Source: Neisseria zalophi (GTDB taxonomy: Bacteria; Pseudomonadota; Gammaproteobacteria; Burkholderiales; Neisseriaceae). Taken from it: 64,000 nt of DNA. Within the stretch, counting starts at the first letter, position 1. Every line of letters begins with the position of its first letter. The notes beneath the pieces are model-generated. The model saw only the letters and a list, made by a program, of their open reading frames with translations. It was not told the origin of the DNA and did not search any database. Shown here in pieces: positions 19,225-27,928 of this stretch. The DNA is taken from positions 248,001 to 312,000 of the forward strand of contig NZ_CP031700.1 in the NCBI RefSeq assembly GCF_008807015.1, given 5' to 3'. The position numbers and the translations under genes are program-made.

Positions 19225-21099
19225 ATGAACATATTTTACGAAGAATCCGGCCAGTTCAAAGTGGCTGCTGTCGTTCAAAAAAACGATACCAACTACCAAG
19301 CCGACACCATGCACGGCAAGCGTACCAAAGTGAAAGCGGCCAATGTATTCGTCGAATTCGACACACCGGCGGAAGATTTTTTCACTAAAGCCCAAAGTGA
19401 AGCCGCCGAAATCGACACTGATTTACTCTGGGAAGTATGCAGCGACACAGAATTCACCGCCGAAGCAATTGCCGAAGAATATTTCGGCCACACACCGACC
19501 AAAATCGAATTGGCGGCTACTTTAATCGCCCTATATTCCGCCCCCGTATATTTCTATAAAAAAGGCAAAGGCGTATTCAAAGCCGCGCCCGAAGAAACCC
19601 TCAAGCAGGCATTGGCCGCTATCGAACGCAAAAAACAGCAGGAAGCACAAATCGAAAGCTGGGCGGAGCGTTTGCAACAGGGCAAGATGCCCCCTGAAAT
19701 TGCCGCCGATTTAAAAACCATCCTACACGCGCCCGACAAACAGGCACTAACCTATAAAGCCTTTACCAAAGCAGCGGGTGCCATGAAATCGACACCGCTG
19801 GCATTGGCCATGCAAACCGGCGCGGTTCAATCGATTCCCCAATATCTTTACGACGGTTTCGAAGTCAAACACTTTCCGCAAGGCACGGGCTTTCCCCATA
19901 TCGACATACCCGCCTACACACCGCTGCCGCAAGCCGACGTACAGGCATTTTCCATCGACGACGACAGCACCACCGAAGTCGACGATGCCTTGAGCGTTAC
20001 CGACTTAGGCAACGGCAGCAAACGCATCGGCATCCACATTGCCGCACCGTCGCTCGCCGTCACTCCCGGCAGCGATATCGAAAAAATCATTATGGCACGC
20101 CTGAGCACTGTTTATTTCCCCGGTGGCAAAATCACCATGCTGCCGGAAAACTGGATTGCCGGATTCAGCCTTGATGCCGGCGCACACCGCCCCGCTATCA
20201 GCATCTATTTTGATGTGGACAGCGAATTCAATATCAGCGCACCCACCCACAAAATCGAAGCCGTTTATATTAGCGAAAACCTGCGTATTCAAGCCATTGA
20301 ACCGCATTTCAATGCCCAAACAGGGCTGGATGCCGAAGGCCGCGTCATGTTCAACCACCATCAAGATTTAATCTGGTTGCACCAATTCGCCATTGCCCGT
20401 CAAAAAACACGCGGCAAATACGATCCCGAACGGCCTCCGCAATACGATTACAGCATAGAACTCAACGACGACGGCCACGTTGCCGTTGCCCGCCGCGAAC
20501 GTGGTTCACCTATCGATACTTTAGTGAGCGAAATGATGATTCTCGCCAACAGCACTTGGGCGGAAATGCTTGACCAAAACGACCTGCCCGGGCTGTTCCG
20601 CGTGCAGCCCGGCAACAGCAAAGTACGCATGAGCACCCAATCCGAACCGCATAGCGGCATGGGCGTTCAGCATTATGGCTGGTTTACCTCGCCATTGCGC
20701 CGCGCCGCCGACTACATCAATCAAAAACAACTCATCAGCCTGATTGATGAAAATGCCGAGCCTTTGTTTCACAACAACGATGCCGAGCTCTTCAGCGCGC
20801 TACGCAATTTTGATACCACCTATACCGCTTATGCCGATTTCCAACGCCAGATGGAAAGCTACTGGAGCTTAGTGTATATCCGGCAGGAAAACCTCAAAGA
20901 ACTCAGCGCCACCCTGTTGAAAGAAGATTTAGTGCGTATCAACGGATTGCCGCTAGTCGTACGCGCCACCGGCATCCCTTTTGACGCATTGCCGAAATCC
21001 CAACTATTGCTGGCGGTGACCGAAGTGGACACCGATAAACAATTTATTGCATTAAACTACTTGAAAGCCGTCGCACCGTCGGCTTTGCCGGTGAATTAA
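19225..21099 (+). CDS. RNB-domain exoribonuclease (RNase II family)
   Basis: The 624-residue 3'-5' exoribonuclease has an N-terminal region of about 230 residues and then the RNB catalytic domain. The latter is marked by FSIDDDSTTEVDDALSV (metal-binding aspartates) and RIGIHIAAPSLAVTPGSDIEK, later RVQPGNSKVRMSTQ and FTSPLRRAADYINQKQL. The N-terminal half does not look like the cold-shock domains of RNase R, so RNase II-like is the better label. It degrades single-stranded RNA in the cytoplasm. An inverted-pair terminator follows. Confidence 0.88.
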   Translation: MNIFYEESGQFKVAAVVQKNDTNYQADTMHGKRTKVKAANVFVEFDTPAEDFFTKAQSEAAEIDTDLLWEVCSDTEFTAEAIAEEYFGHTPTKIELAATLIALYSAPVYFYKKGKGVFKAAPEETLKQALAAIERKKQQEAQIESWAERLQQGKMPPEIAADLKTILHAPDKQALTYKAFTKAAGAMKSTPLALAMQTGAVQSIPQYLYDGFEVKHFPQGTGFPHIDIPAYTPLPQADVQAFSIDDDSTTEVDDALSVTDLGNGSKRIGIHIAAPSLAVTPGSDIEKIIMARLSTVYFPGGKITMLPENWIAGFSLDAGAHRPAISIYFDVDSEFNISAPTHKIEAVYISENLRIQAIEPHFNAQTGLDAEGRVMFNHHQDLIWLHQFAIARQKTRGKYDPERPPQYDYSIELNDDGHVAVARRERGSPIDTLVSEMMILANSTWAEMLDQNDLPGLFRVQPGNSKVRMSTQSEPHSGMGVQHYGWFTSPLRRAADYINQKQLISLIDENAEPLFHNNDAELFSALRNFDTTYTAYADFQRQMESYWSLVYIRQENLKELSATLLKEDLVRINGLPLVVRATGIPFDALPKSQLLLAVTEVDTDKQFIALNYLKAVAPSALPVN

Positions 21100-21121
21100 T
21101 CGGGCGGTAACGCCATAAATA

Positions 21122-21148
21122 AAGCCGTCTGAAACTTTCAGACGGCTT
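21122..21148. terminator. Inverted-DUS terminator
   Basis: AAGCCGTCTGAAA / TTTCAGACGGCTT perfect stem between two convergent genes; it serves both. Confidence 0.8.
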
Positions 21149-21172
21149 GCTTTATTCAATCAAGGCAAAAAA

Positions 21173-21466
21173 TCAGCGTTTTTTCTGACGGGTATTTTTA
21201 GTCCCTTTCGGCTTTTTATCGGCAGCCGCCAAACGCGCCGCCACATAATCCACCATCAAATCTTTTTTCTCCCAAAAAAACTTCTGCATCTTCTCCAGCG
21301 AATAAATTTTTCTCACCATCGCAGGCAAGCCGTTATGCACAATGGCCGCCACTTCGCGGTTTAAAGGCTCGCTATCCATCGCCGTTTTCAAATCGGTATT
21401 ACGGCCGTCGAGAAATTCCTGAAGTTGTTTTTTTACCCCGCCATGTATTTCAAATTGTTTAATCAT
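21173..21466 (-). CDS. Conserved hypothetical protein, basic C-terminus
   Basis: 97 residues with no signal peptide or membrane segment. The N-terminal part (MIKQFEIHGGVKKQLQEFLDG) is amphipathic, and the tail is strongly basic (ADKKPKGTKNTRQKKR), suggesting contact with nucleic acid. I do not recognise the family. Stand-alone gene with a shared DUS terminator. Confidence 0.65.
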   Translation of the reverse strand: MIKQFEIHGGVKKQLQEFLDGRNTDLKTAMDSEPLNREVAAIVHNGLPAMVRKIYSLEKMQKFFWEKKDLMVDYVAARLAAADKKPKGTKNTRQKKR

Positions 21467-21591
21467 TTTGTTTTCCTTTCCGTAAAATGCGGATGTATTT
21501 TAGCAAAAAAGCCGCCCGTGCCTGCAAATCTTAACCGTTGGGCGTTATTTAACGCTACAATATGTCTGTTATTTTCCAAAGGCCGTCTGAA

Positions 21592-22014
21592 ATGTATTTA
21601 TGGTTCAAGCTGCTACATATATTTTTTATTATCTCGTGGTTTGCCGGCCTATTTTATCTGCCGCGTATTTATGTGAATCTGGCACAGGTCGAAGCGGGCA
21701 ACCGCAGCGAATACCAACGTTTGCTCGGTATGTCGGAACGGCTGTTTAAATTTATGACTCCGTTAGGTATCGCCGCCGTGCTCACCGGCTTTACCATTCC
21801 CTTTATTAACGGTTGGTGGGGTATGGGCTGGGTGCACACCAAAGTCACTCTGGGCGTGATATTGTTGGCCTACCATTTTTACTGCTACCGCATACTGCTG
21901 GATTTTAAAGAAGACCGAAACCGCTATTCGCACAAATGGTTTCGCGTTTTTAACGAAATCCCCGTGCTGATTATGATTGCCGCACTTTATCTTGTTGTTT
22001 TCAAACCATTCTAA
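21592..22014 (+). CDS. hemJ: HemJ-like membrane protein (protoporphyrinogen oxidase family)
   Basis: The 140-residue membrane protein has about four hydrophobic segments. The N-terminal LWFKLLHIFFIISWFAGLFYLPR (split by the first helix) is characteristic of HemJ/UPF0093, which oxidises protoporphyrinogen IX in haem synthesis. The conserved His (KLLHIF) and Arg (LPRIYV) are visible. The ATG at 21592 directly follows a DUS (GGCCGTCTGAAATG). An in-frame ATG at 21562 exists, but the family begins with MYLWFK. The CYTH gene follows after 16 bp, probably in one operon. Confidence 0.8.
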   Translation: MYLWFKLLHIFFIISWFAGLFYLPRIYVNLAQVEAGNRSEYQRLLGMSERLFKFMTPLGIAAVLTGFTIPFINGWWGMGWVHTKVTLGVILLAYHFYCYRILLDFKEDRNRYSHKWFRVFNEIPVLIMIAALYLVVFKPF

Positions 22015-22030
22015 AAGGCCGTCTGAATCC

Positions 22031-22516
22031 ATGACCATCGAAATCGAACGCCGCTTCTTATTAAAAAACGACAACTGGCGCACCGAAGCCGGTACGCCTG
22101 AAAAAATGTTGCAAGGCTATTTGAGTGTAGAAAAAGAAGCCGCCATACGCGTCCGCATCATCGGCGATAAGGCATGGCTCACCCTGAAAGGTTATATTTC
22201 CGACGTTACCCGCAGCGAATTCGAATATGAAATTCCGCTACAACATGCCGAGCAAATCATGCAGACCATGTGCCGCTTCAAGCTGGAAAAACACCGCTAT
22301 AAAATCAACCATCAAGGCTTTATTTTCGAGATTGACGAATATTTCGGCGAAAACGCCCCGTTAATCGTGGCCGAATTGGAATTAGACAGCGAGCAGGCCG
22401 AATTCCCCAAACCTGATTGGCTAGGGCGGGAAATCACTTCAGACGGCCGTTTCACCAATGCCTATTTAAGCAAACACCCTTATTCTTCTTGGGTAAATCA
22501 TACCGCTTGTCATTAA
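22031..22516 (+). CDS. CYTH-domain protein (triphosphate tunnel fold)
   Basis: The 161-residue protein starts TIEIERRFLLK, the E-x-E-x-K/R signature of CYTH domains, which bind triphosphates and divalent metal. Later motifs RVRIIGDKAWLTLKG and FEIDEYFGENAPLIVAELEL also fit. It is probably an inorganic triphosphatase or related hydrolase. A DUS copy (TTCAGACGGCC) lies inside the 3' end. From that DUS on, the last 75 bp plus the downstream spacer are duplicated, with mismatches, at 42077-42233. Confidence 0.85.
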   Translation: MTIEIERRFLLKNDNWRTEAGTPEKMLQGYLSVEKEAAIRVRIIGDKAWLTLKGYISDVTRSEFEYEIPLQHAEQIMQTMCRFKLEKHRYKINHQGFIFEIDEYFGENAPLIVAELELDSEQAEFPKPDWLGREITSDGRFTNAYLSKHPYSSWVNHTACH

Positions 22517-22600
22517 AAAATATATCAATATCATATTCTATATGGATTTTATAACAGTATAGCTATAATCTGCTTCCTTCAACCTCCAAATCAAATAATT

Positions 22601-22920
22601 ATGATCGTTAATAAAATCGCCCATAAAAAGCTTTTTATGGTGTGCGATTTCTTTTTTGTCTCCCAGCGTAGCCCCACCTGTTCTTTTGTTTACCTATTCG
22701 GGCAGCACTAAAATCGTTGCCAAAGACGTTCTAAACGGAGATACCATTAACCGATATCGGATGCGGCAAATTACGAAGTTTCAGACGGCTTGGAAGATAT
22801 ACTTATCTATACCGATGCAGGCAGCTACGAATCTTTAGCACAAATCCGCAATTGGAAAAATACGGCTGGGGAAAATTAGAGGAAAAGGCCAATTTAAAAA
22901 AATTAAAAACCTTATGCTAC
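22601..22920 (+). pseudogene. Decayed rhs gene: DUF4150 start fused to core remnants
   Basis: From the ATG at 22601 the sequence follows the first 150 bp of the intact rhs gene at 42240 (VNKIA.K; later TKIVAKDV against AKTVAKDV) with frameshifts and stops. It then jumps to pieces of the 3' core around 22790-22880 (YIYTD, SLAQIRNW, YGWGKLEEK). The head and a scrap of the tail of one rhs gene thus remain after a large deletion. It lies directly downstream of the CYTH gene, the same order as at 42 kb. Confidence 0.8.
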
Positions 22921-23000
22921 GACAAAAATAGGAGACGGTCTGGGCGGAAGGGTAACTGCCAATATTGGATATCAAAAAATTTTAATATAGAAAGTATTTT

Positions 23001-23291
23001 ATGATGGATAGTTTAATTTTATCAATAGCCATACCAGTTGGTTTTTTATGGGTATTTTTTTATTGGTATTGTGCTTATTCTATTTATAAAAAGTATAATA
23101 CTGTAAATTCTTTTATCGATTTTTTATTTGTAAAAAATATCGAAGCAAATAAATTTATTTGGGGGATTGTTCTTAATAAATCCACTATAACTATAGAAAA
23201 AGATTATAAATTTTATGTTGTGAAGTATGGTGTTAGGATATTTTTGATTATATTTATAATCCTTTTATTCAAATCAATATTTATATATTGA
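23001..23291 (+). CDS. Small membrane protein, putative immunity protein
   Basis: 96 residues (95 from the second ATG at 23004) with hydrophobic segments at both ends and a charged middle (KKYNTVNSFIDFLFVKNIEANKFIWG). It has two relatives in the downstream Rhs locus: 57055-57339 and the frameshifted 57389-57650. The relative at 57055 follows a toxin tip directly, so an immunity role in the inner membrane is likely by association. Very AT-rich, unlike the core genes nearby. Confidence 0.65.
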   Translation: MMDSLILSIAIPVGFLWVFFYWYCAYSIYKKYNTVNSFIDFLFVKNIEANKFIWGIVLNKSTITIEKDYKFYVVKYGVRIFLIIFIILLFKSIFIY

Positions 23292-23347
23292 TTATCTATT
23301 AAACATATAAAAGTAAAGAATCTAACTTAAATCCTATTGAAGAAAAA

Positions 23348-23701
23348 ATGCTAATAACTTTTATAATTATCTTTGTTGGTTTAGGATACTGGTTTTTTTT
23401 AATGTATGTAAATAGTCGAGTACAAGGGTTTCTTGATGAATTATATAAATACCCTGAATTATATAAGAAAGCAGGAAAACCTTCTGATACTTATTTCTTT
23501 TGGGAGTTCATTCGATTAAAGTATAAATTTGCTATATTTTTATATAAAAATAAAGAAGTTCCACCGCCATTACAATTTGATTCAAAAGAATATAACTCTA
23601 TTAGATTCCTTGTTAAATTATCTCTTTTCTTAGAGTGGACTCGTGGATTAGTCATTATATTAGTACTCATCCTTAGCCAATTATTATATTCTTATAATTA
23701 A
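23348..23701 (+). CDS. Small membrane protein, function unknown
   Basis: 117 residues with hydrophobic segments at the N-terminus (LITFIIIFVGLGYWFFLMYV) and C-terminus (GLVIILVLILSQLLY) and a hydrophilic middle. No family recognised. Its place among orphan immunity genes and its low GC suggest a stranded immunity gene. Confidence 0.6.
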   Translation: MLITFIIIFVGLGYWFFLMYVNSRVQGFLDELYKYPELYKKAGKPSDTYFFWEFIRLKYKFAIFLYKNKEVPPPLQFDSKEYNSIRFLVKLSLFLEWTRGLVIILVLILSQLLYSYN

Positions 23702-23786
23702 GACAATATAAGCAATAGGCCATAAATACACATAATAAAGTATGTACTTTTTAAAAATTAAAATTAATTTAGATTATAGATAATAT

Positions 23787-24020
23787 ATGTACAAAAAAAT
23801 AAATAAAAAAATTATTCGAATAATAGGGTATATTATTTTGTTTATAATAAATAATTATAATTTATATATTTGTAGCTTAACCGGATATTGTGGGATGAAT
23901 CATAGTATAAACTATAATATTGGTAGTTTTGGATATTATTTTTGTATTTCATTATATATACTAGTGGATAGTATAATAATACTTTTATGTTTTAGTATAT
24001 TAAAAGAAAAAAGTAAATAG
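23787..24020 (+). CDS. Small membrane protein, paralogue of the gene at 59766
   Basis: 77 residues, two hydrophobic helices around a short loop holding CSLTGYCGM. It is nearly the same as the product at 59766-59999 (shared NYNLYICSLTGYCGMN and YILVDSIIILLCFSILKEK). The sequence downstream is also shared. Probably an immunity protein; not proven. Confidence 0.62.
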   Translation: MYKKINKKIIRIIGYIILFIINNYNLYICSLTGYCGMNHSINYNIGSFGYYFCISLYILVDSIIILLCFSILKEKSK

Positions 24021-24027
24021 TCTGCAT

Positions 24028-24127
24028 AAAACATATCAAAATGGTTTTTTCTATCTTATTTCATTTTTATTTTTCCTATTATTAAATATTTATCCATTTT
24101 CCATTCATAAATTTAAAAATAAGGGAT
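24028..24127 (+). pseudogene. 3' remnant of a membrane protein gene (copy intact at 60025)
   Basis: From CATATCAAAATGG to the stop it matches the last third of the gene at 60025-60309 with small changes. The front is missing by an internal deletion. Flanks on both sides also match the 60 kb region. Confidence 0.65.
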
Positions 24128-24180
24128 AAATATATAGTAGCCTATATTTTTAAATACCTATTCAAATCATAAAAATTACT

Positions 24181-24540
24181 TTCAGACGGCCTCAAAAAAC
24201 CTACAACGGTATCAGCTATTATTAAGGTTGGGGTAAGCTGAAGAGTGAACCCAATATTACCGGAACACATCAGCCGTTTAGATTACAAAACCAGTATTGT
24301 GATACTGAAACAGATTTTCATTATAACTTTTTTAGCTATTATGAACCTGTTTGCAAGCGGTTTATTAATCAAGATCCGATTAAACCAGAAGAGGTAATAA
24401 TTCATATACTTTTTCGTTGTGATCAGAATAAAGTATTTGCTGTTCCCGCCAAATGTAAACCCATGAATAAAAAAGATTTTCAAGAAAAATTTATTTTAAA
24501 AGAAGGAAGAGTAGTACATTACGTTGATTGATACCTGTCC
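24181..24540 (+). pseudogene. rhs core tail with broken toxin tip
   Basis: Starts with an inverted DUS, then short in-frame scraps of the rhs core (TYNGISYY, then [11 protein letters not shown] and [14 protein letters not shown]). It continues with FINQDPIK, then a toxin piece ([12 protein letters not shown]...[13 protein letters not shown]) that matches 57750-57860. Stops and a frameshift after HYVD show it is dead. The matching immunity candidate follows at 24671. Confidence 0.75.
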
Positions 24541-24670
24541 GAGAGAGTTCACATCCAGACTCAATTCTCGAAACAGTAAAGCTATTGAGTTTTGTACATG
24601 GAGGGTCATTTTGGCTTATATGGTAGAAACCCAACTTAATCATATAAATCAATAATTTTAGGATAAATAT

Positions 24671-24928
24671 ATGAGAAAGAAATACATGAAGATTTTAAAT
24701 AGAGACGATATCATGGAAATTTATTTATTATTAGAAGAATTGAATAGAATTTTCCATGACCCATACAGATCTGGAGATATTGATATAATACAAAAATTTG
24801 GAGATGAATATTACCCTACAATTCATAAATTATATTATGAAACATTGTGGAATGCATTGACCATAGACCAAAGAAAAGAAATTTTAGGGGAAGATTATGA
24901 CCATAAAATATATGGACAATATGATTGA
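24671..24928 (+). CDS. Putative immunity protein, paralogue of the gene at 57999
   Basis: 85-residue soluble, acidic protein (MKILNRDDIMEIYLLLEELN ... DYDHKIYGQYD). The product at 57999-58286 is closely similar (EYYPTIHKLYY and LWNALTIDQRK shared). Both sit directly after the same toxin fragment ([12 protein letters not shown] type), the usual place of an immunity gene. Here the toxin is broken, so this is an orphan immunity gene. AGGA precedes the start. Confidence 0.68.
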   Translation: MRKKYMKILNRDDIMEIYLLLEELNRIFHDPYRSGDIDIIQKFGDEYYPTIHKLYYETLWNALTIDQRKEILGEDYDHKIYGQYD

Positions 24929-25127
24929 TTTGGCAAACTAAAAGTATTACAAATAAATCTAATTTATATAGTAGGTTAGAGCTTGCTATGTATAGTACAG
25001 ATTAAAACTATACTCTACTATTTAAAGCTGTTGGCTCTGACCATCTACTTTTTTAAATAGTTTTTTTTATTAAAAATAAAAGTATACCAATTTTGGGTTT
25101 GGTAACCCATTATAAAAAGATGGCATT

Positions 25128-25784
25128 ATGAAAAAAGTTATATCTTTAATTATTTTATCTATTATAAATATATTATTTTCTTATAGTTATGGGTCAAATA
25201 AAGATGATATTCAAGTATGTAAACAATATGAAGTTAGATCGGAATTCAAGAGATTAAAAGATTGTTTGTATCCATATGCTAAAAATGGAAATGCAAAAGC
25301 TCAATTAATTTTAGGGACACTTTATAGTGATGGATTAGGCACTAAAAAAGATTTATCAAAAGCCCAGAATTGGTATTATCATGCAGCTAATCAAAATATA
25401 CCTGAAGCACAATATTTATTAGGCTTAACATATAGTGAAAAAAATGAATTTACTAAAAGTAAATTTTGGCTACTCAAAGCTGCAAAACAAAATTATGCAC
25501 CTGCTCAAAATCAGTTAGGTGTGATGAATTTATATCCTTATAAAATGAAAGAAGTTAAATCATCTCCTAACTATAAAGAAGCATTATATTGGTTTAAAAG
25601 AGCAGCATTATTGAATAATACTGATGCTTATTATTGGTTGGGCGTGATGTATTATCAAGGGTTGGGAGTAGATAAAAATCATACATTAGCTTTAAAATAT
25701 CTCAAAAAAGCAGAACAAAAAGGCAATCAAAAAGCTATTACTGCTTTAGAGACATTAAAAAATAGCTCTTACAATAAACCATAG
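25128..25784 (+). CDS. Sel1-repeat protein with signal peptide
   Basis: 218 residues. An N-terminal signal peptide (MKKVISLIILSIINILFSYSYG) is followed by about four Sel1/TPR-like repeats, such as AQLILGTLYSDGLGTKKDLSKA, AQYLLGLTYSE, AQNQLGVMNL and AYYWLGVMYYQGLGVDKNH. It is a periplasmic or envelope protein that probably binds another protein. Sel1 proteins occur as immunity proteins in some toxin systems, and the location among rhs remnants fits, but this is inference. AT-rich. Confidence 0.75.
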   Translation: MKKVISLIILSIINILFSYSYGSNKDDIQVCKQYEVRSEFKRLKDCLYPYAKNGNAKAQLILGTLYSDGLGTKKDLSKAQNWYYHAANQNIPEAQYLLGLTYSEKNEFTKSKFWLLKAAKQNYAPAQNQLGVMNLYPYKMKEVKSSPNYKEALYWFKRAALLNNTDAYYWLGVMYYQGLGVDKNHTLALKYLKKAEQKGNQKAITALETLKNSSYNKP

Positions 25785-25867
25785 CTCTATGAGTGTTTTC
25801 ATCAAAAGTATATCGTATATGCTCTTTAGCACACATACGTTTCTGATACTTATCAAGTTGAGCAAGT

Positions 25868-25930
25868 TGCAGCCTGCATAAAAATATCTATTCAAAGTGT
25901 AGGGGCGGATTAGATATCCGCCCATTTTTT
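25868..25930 (+). repeat. Partial copy of the Rhs-cassette linker
   Basis: GCAGCCTGCATAAAAATATC then TATTCAAAGTGTAGGGGCGG: the same words that precede rhs cassettes at 46656, 48671 and 49157. A small hairpin (GGGCGG...CCGCCC) follows. No rhs core follows here, which marks an eroded cassette boundary. Confidence 0.7.
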
Positions 25931-26035
25931 GTATTTTAGGTATGCACCTGCACCAATATGGCATTTCATATAGAAGCAAGAAAATGTTTTGAAACAAGAA
26001 AGTGTAATGTAGGCCAATAGAATACATTAAAAAAT

Positions 26036-26098
26036 ATGTATAATGATTATCCTGTAGATACTTGGGCAGAATTAAAACGTATTAAAGGCAAACAGTAA
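26036..26098 (+). pseudogene. Possible toxin C-terminal scrap
   Basis: A short open stretch ending YPVDTWAELKRIKGKQ and a stop, 29 bp before a lipoprotein gene. It looks like the last residues of a toxin tip whose front is lost. I cannot name the family, and the call rests on position and composition only. Confidence 0.3.
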
Positions 26099-26127
26099 GT
26101 TTTTAATGCCAATAACAAGGAAATAAT

Positions 26128-26514
26128 ATGCAAAATAAAAAATTAATGCTAATCATTTTATTCATTCTCTCAGCTTGCCATTCGGAAAAAAATCAATATG
26201 GTAATTGGAGTCAATATGAAGAAGACGGTCCGTCAAAAAGACATTCACATTCAGTAATTAGAAACGAGCATAATGGTTCTTATGTGGGAATTGTGAAAAC
26301 TGAAAATGGATTAAGTGCCGTAGGCATTACTAATGGAATAATAAATCCAGAAACTCGAATAGGTATCCAATTCGATGAGCGTAATAACAAGATTCAATAC
26401 ATAAGTATAAGTGAGAGAAGCACACAAAATAACCAAACCATTGACATTACTACTTTTTTAGAAAAAAAAGATAATGTTTGGAAATTAAGGGAGGAAAAAA
26501 GCATTATTGATTGA
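26128..26514 (+). CDS. Putative lipoprotein
   Basis: 128 residues with a lipoprotein signal: hydrophobic MLIILFILSAC, the lipobox Cys being the one in LSAC. The mature part is hydrophilic. No family recognised. AAGGAAAT lies before the start. It may be an envelope-anchored immunity protein for the lost toxin upstream, by position only. Confidence 0.65.
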   Translation: MQNKKLMLIILFILSACHSEKNQYGNWSQYEEDGPSKRHSHSVIRNEHNGSYVGIVKTENGLSAVGITNGIINPETRIGIQFDERNNKIQYISISERSTQNNQTIDITTFLEKKDNVWKLREEKSIID

Positions 26515-26568
26515 TAATAGTGAACCATAATGGGTTACATTAAATACTAAAAATGCTGATTCAAAATA

Positions 26569-26605
26569 CAGTAGGCGTACCCAAAGGGTACGCCTACTGA
26601 GATTT
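26569..26605. terminator. Perfect 14-bp hairpin
   Basis: CAGTAGGCGTACCC and its exact reverse complement are separated by AAA, with ATTTTTAAT after. The inner part (TACCCAAAGGGTA) resembles the GTGCCCTTTGGGCAC hairpin of the cassette linkers. Confidence 0.7.
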
Positions 26606-26624
26606 TTAATGGGATATTAATTAT

Positions 26625-26843
26625 ATGAAGAATATAATATTATTTTTACTTATACTAAATATATATTTCTTTTATAAATGTTCTATTTATTCAAAATGTG
26701 GAATAAGAACTTGGAGAATAGTAGAAACTGGAGGATTTAATTATTTTTTATATTTATCAATGTATAGCTTAACTATTCTTGGTTGCCTTATAGCATTATT
26801 TTATATAATAAATAAAATATTTAATAAAAAATCTAATTCCTAA
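26625..26843 (+). CDS. Small two-helix membrane protein
   Basis: 72 residues with a hydrophobic N-terminus (NIILFLLILNIYFFY) and a second helix (LYLSMYSLTILGCLIALFYII). Built like the 77-residue proteins at 23787 and 59766, with which it shares the two-helix plan but little sequence. Function unknown; possibly an immunity protein. Confidence 0.5.
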   Translation: MKNIILFLLILNIYFFYKCSIYSKCGIRTWRIVETGGFNYFLYLSMYSLTILGCLIALFYIINKIFNKKSNS

Positions 26844-27001
26844 AAAAATAAAAAGTAATTTTCATTAAATAGATAAAAAATTAATCAATAAATTTTTATA
26901 TAATAGCAATTATATATTAAGATATACTAAATTTTTCATAGTTAAAATAATACTCATATACATAATCCTGAAACGTCTATTCAATGTAGGAAAATTAAAA
27001 A

Positions 27002-27817
27002 ATGACAAGAAAAATCATAATAATAATCAGCATTATTTTAATAGCATTCGGCTATTTATTATCTTATGGTAATAAAAAACAAGAAAATTATAAAAGAATT
27101 GCTGGTAAAGATATTTTAGTAATAGAAAGTACTCGCTTGGGACGTGATAATCTTGGAAATTATTTTGTTGTTTCCAAGTGGGATGAATCTTCATTTAGAG
27201 ATTTAAAAAGCAAAGCAGAAAAAGGAGATATTCCTTCACAACAAATGTTGGGTTATCTGTATTTGAGTGGAGATTTTCCAAATCGTGATTTAATAAAAGC
27301 AAAATATTGGCTACAAAAAGCTGCTGATAAAAATAACAGTGTTGCTCAAGCACAATTAGCCTATTTATATCAACAGCAAGGTAATTTTAATGATGCAGAA
27401 ATATGGTATAGAAAATCGTCGGATAACGGAAATTTTGAAGCGCGTAATAATTTAGTTTTGCTTTTAATGGATCAAGAGGTTAATAACCATAAAAGAATTA
27501 ATAAACTAGAAATTGTATCTTTATTAGAATCACTTGTTAAAGGGGAATATAAACCGGCATTTTATACTTTAGCGTGGGTTTATTTAGAAGACGATGAGAT
27601 GAAAAATGAGCAACGTGGATTAGAATTATTAACTAAAGCAGTTGAATATGAAGATGTTGATGCGGAATATATGCTTGCTCAATTGTATGAAGAAGGGGTG
27701 CTAGTACAAAAAGATTTAGATAAAAGTAAACAACTATATGCAAGAGCCGCTGCAAAGCAAATGCCGGAAGCAATAAATAAATTAAATCAGTGGAGATATA
27801 ATTCTAATAAACCGTAA
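27002..27817 (+). CDS. Sel1-repeat protein with N-terminal membrane anchor
   Basis: 271 residues. An uncleaved-looking hydrophobic start (KIIIIISIILIAFGYLLSY) is followed by Sel1-type repeats: SQQMLGYLYLSGDFPNRDLIKA, AQAQLAYLYQQQGNFNDAEI and AEYMLAQLYEEGVLVQKDLDKS. It is probably inner-membrane anchored with a periplasmic repeat domain. It ends in NSNKP; the Sel1 protein at 25128 ends in SYNKP, so the two may be related. Last gene of the AT-rich island before mnmE. Confidence 0.75.
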   Translation: MTRKIIIIISIILIAFGYLLSYGNKKQENYKRIAGKDILVIESTRLGRDNLGNYFVVSKWDESSFRDLKSKAEKGDIPSQQMLGYLYLSGDFPNRDLIKAKYWLQKAADKNNSVAQAQLAYLYQQQGNFNDAEIWYRKSSDNGNFEARNNLVLLLMDQEVNNHKRINKLEIVSLLESLVKGEYKPAFYTLAWVYLEDDEMKNEQRGLELLTKAVEYEDVDAEYMLAQLYEEGVLVQKDLDKSKQLYARAAAKQMPEAINKLNQWRYNSNKP

Positions 27818-27928
27818 CCTAAGATGTTTATTTAGGATACGGCCAATCAGCTATAAGCAAAAGCACAAACACATAACCGCTTTCAGACGGCCTTTTGCTA
27901 TACTGATATTATTTTTGAGAATATCCTT

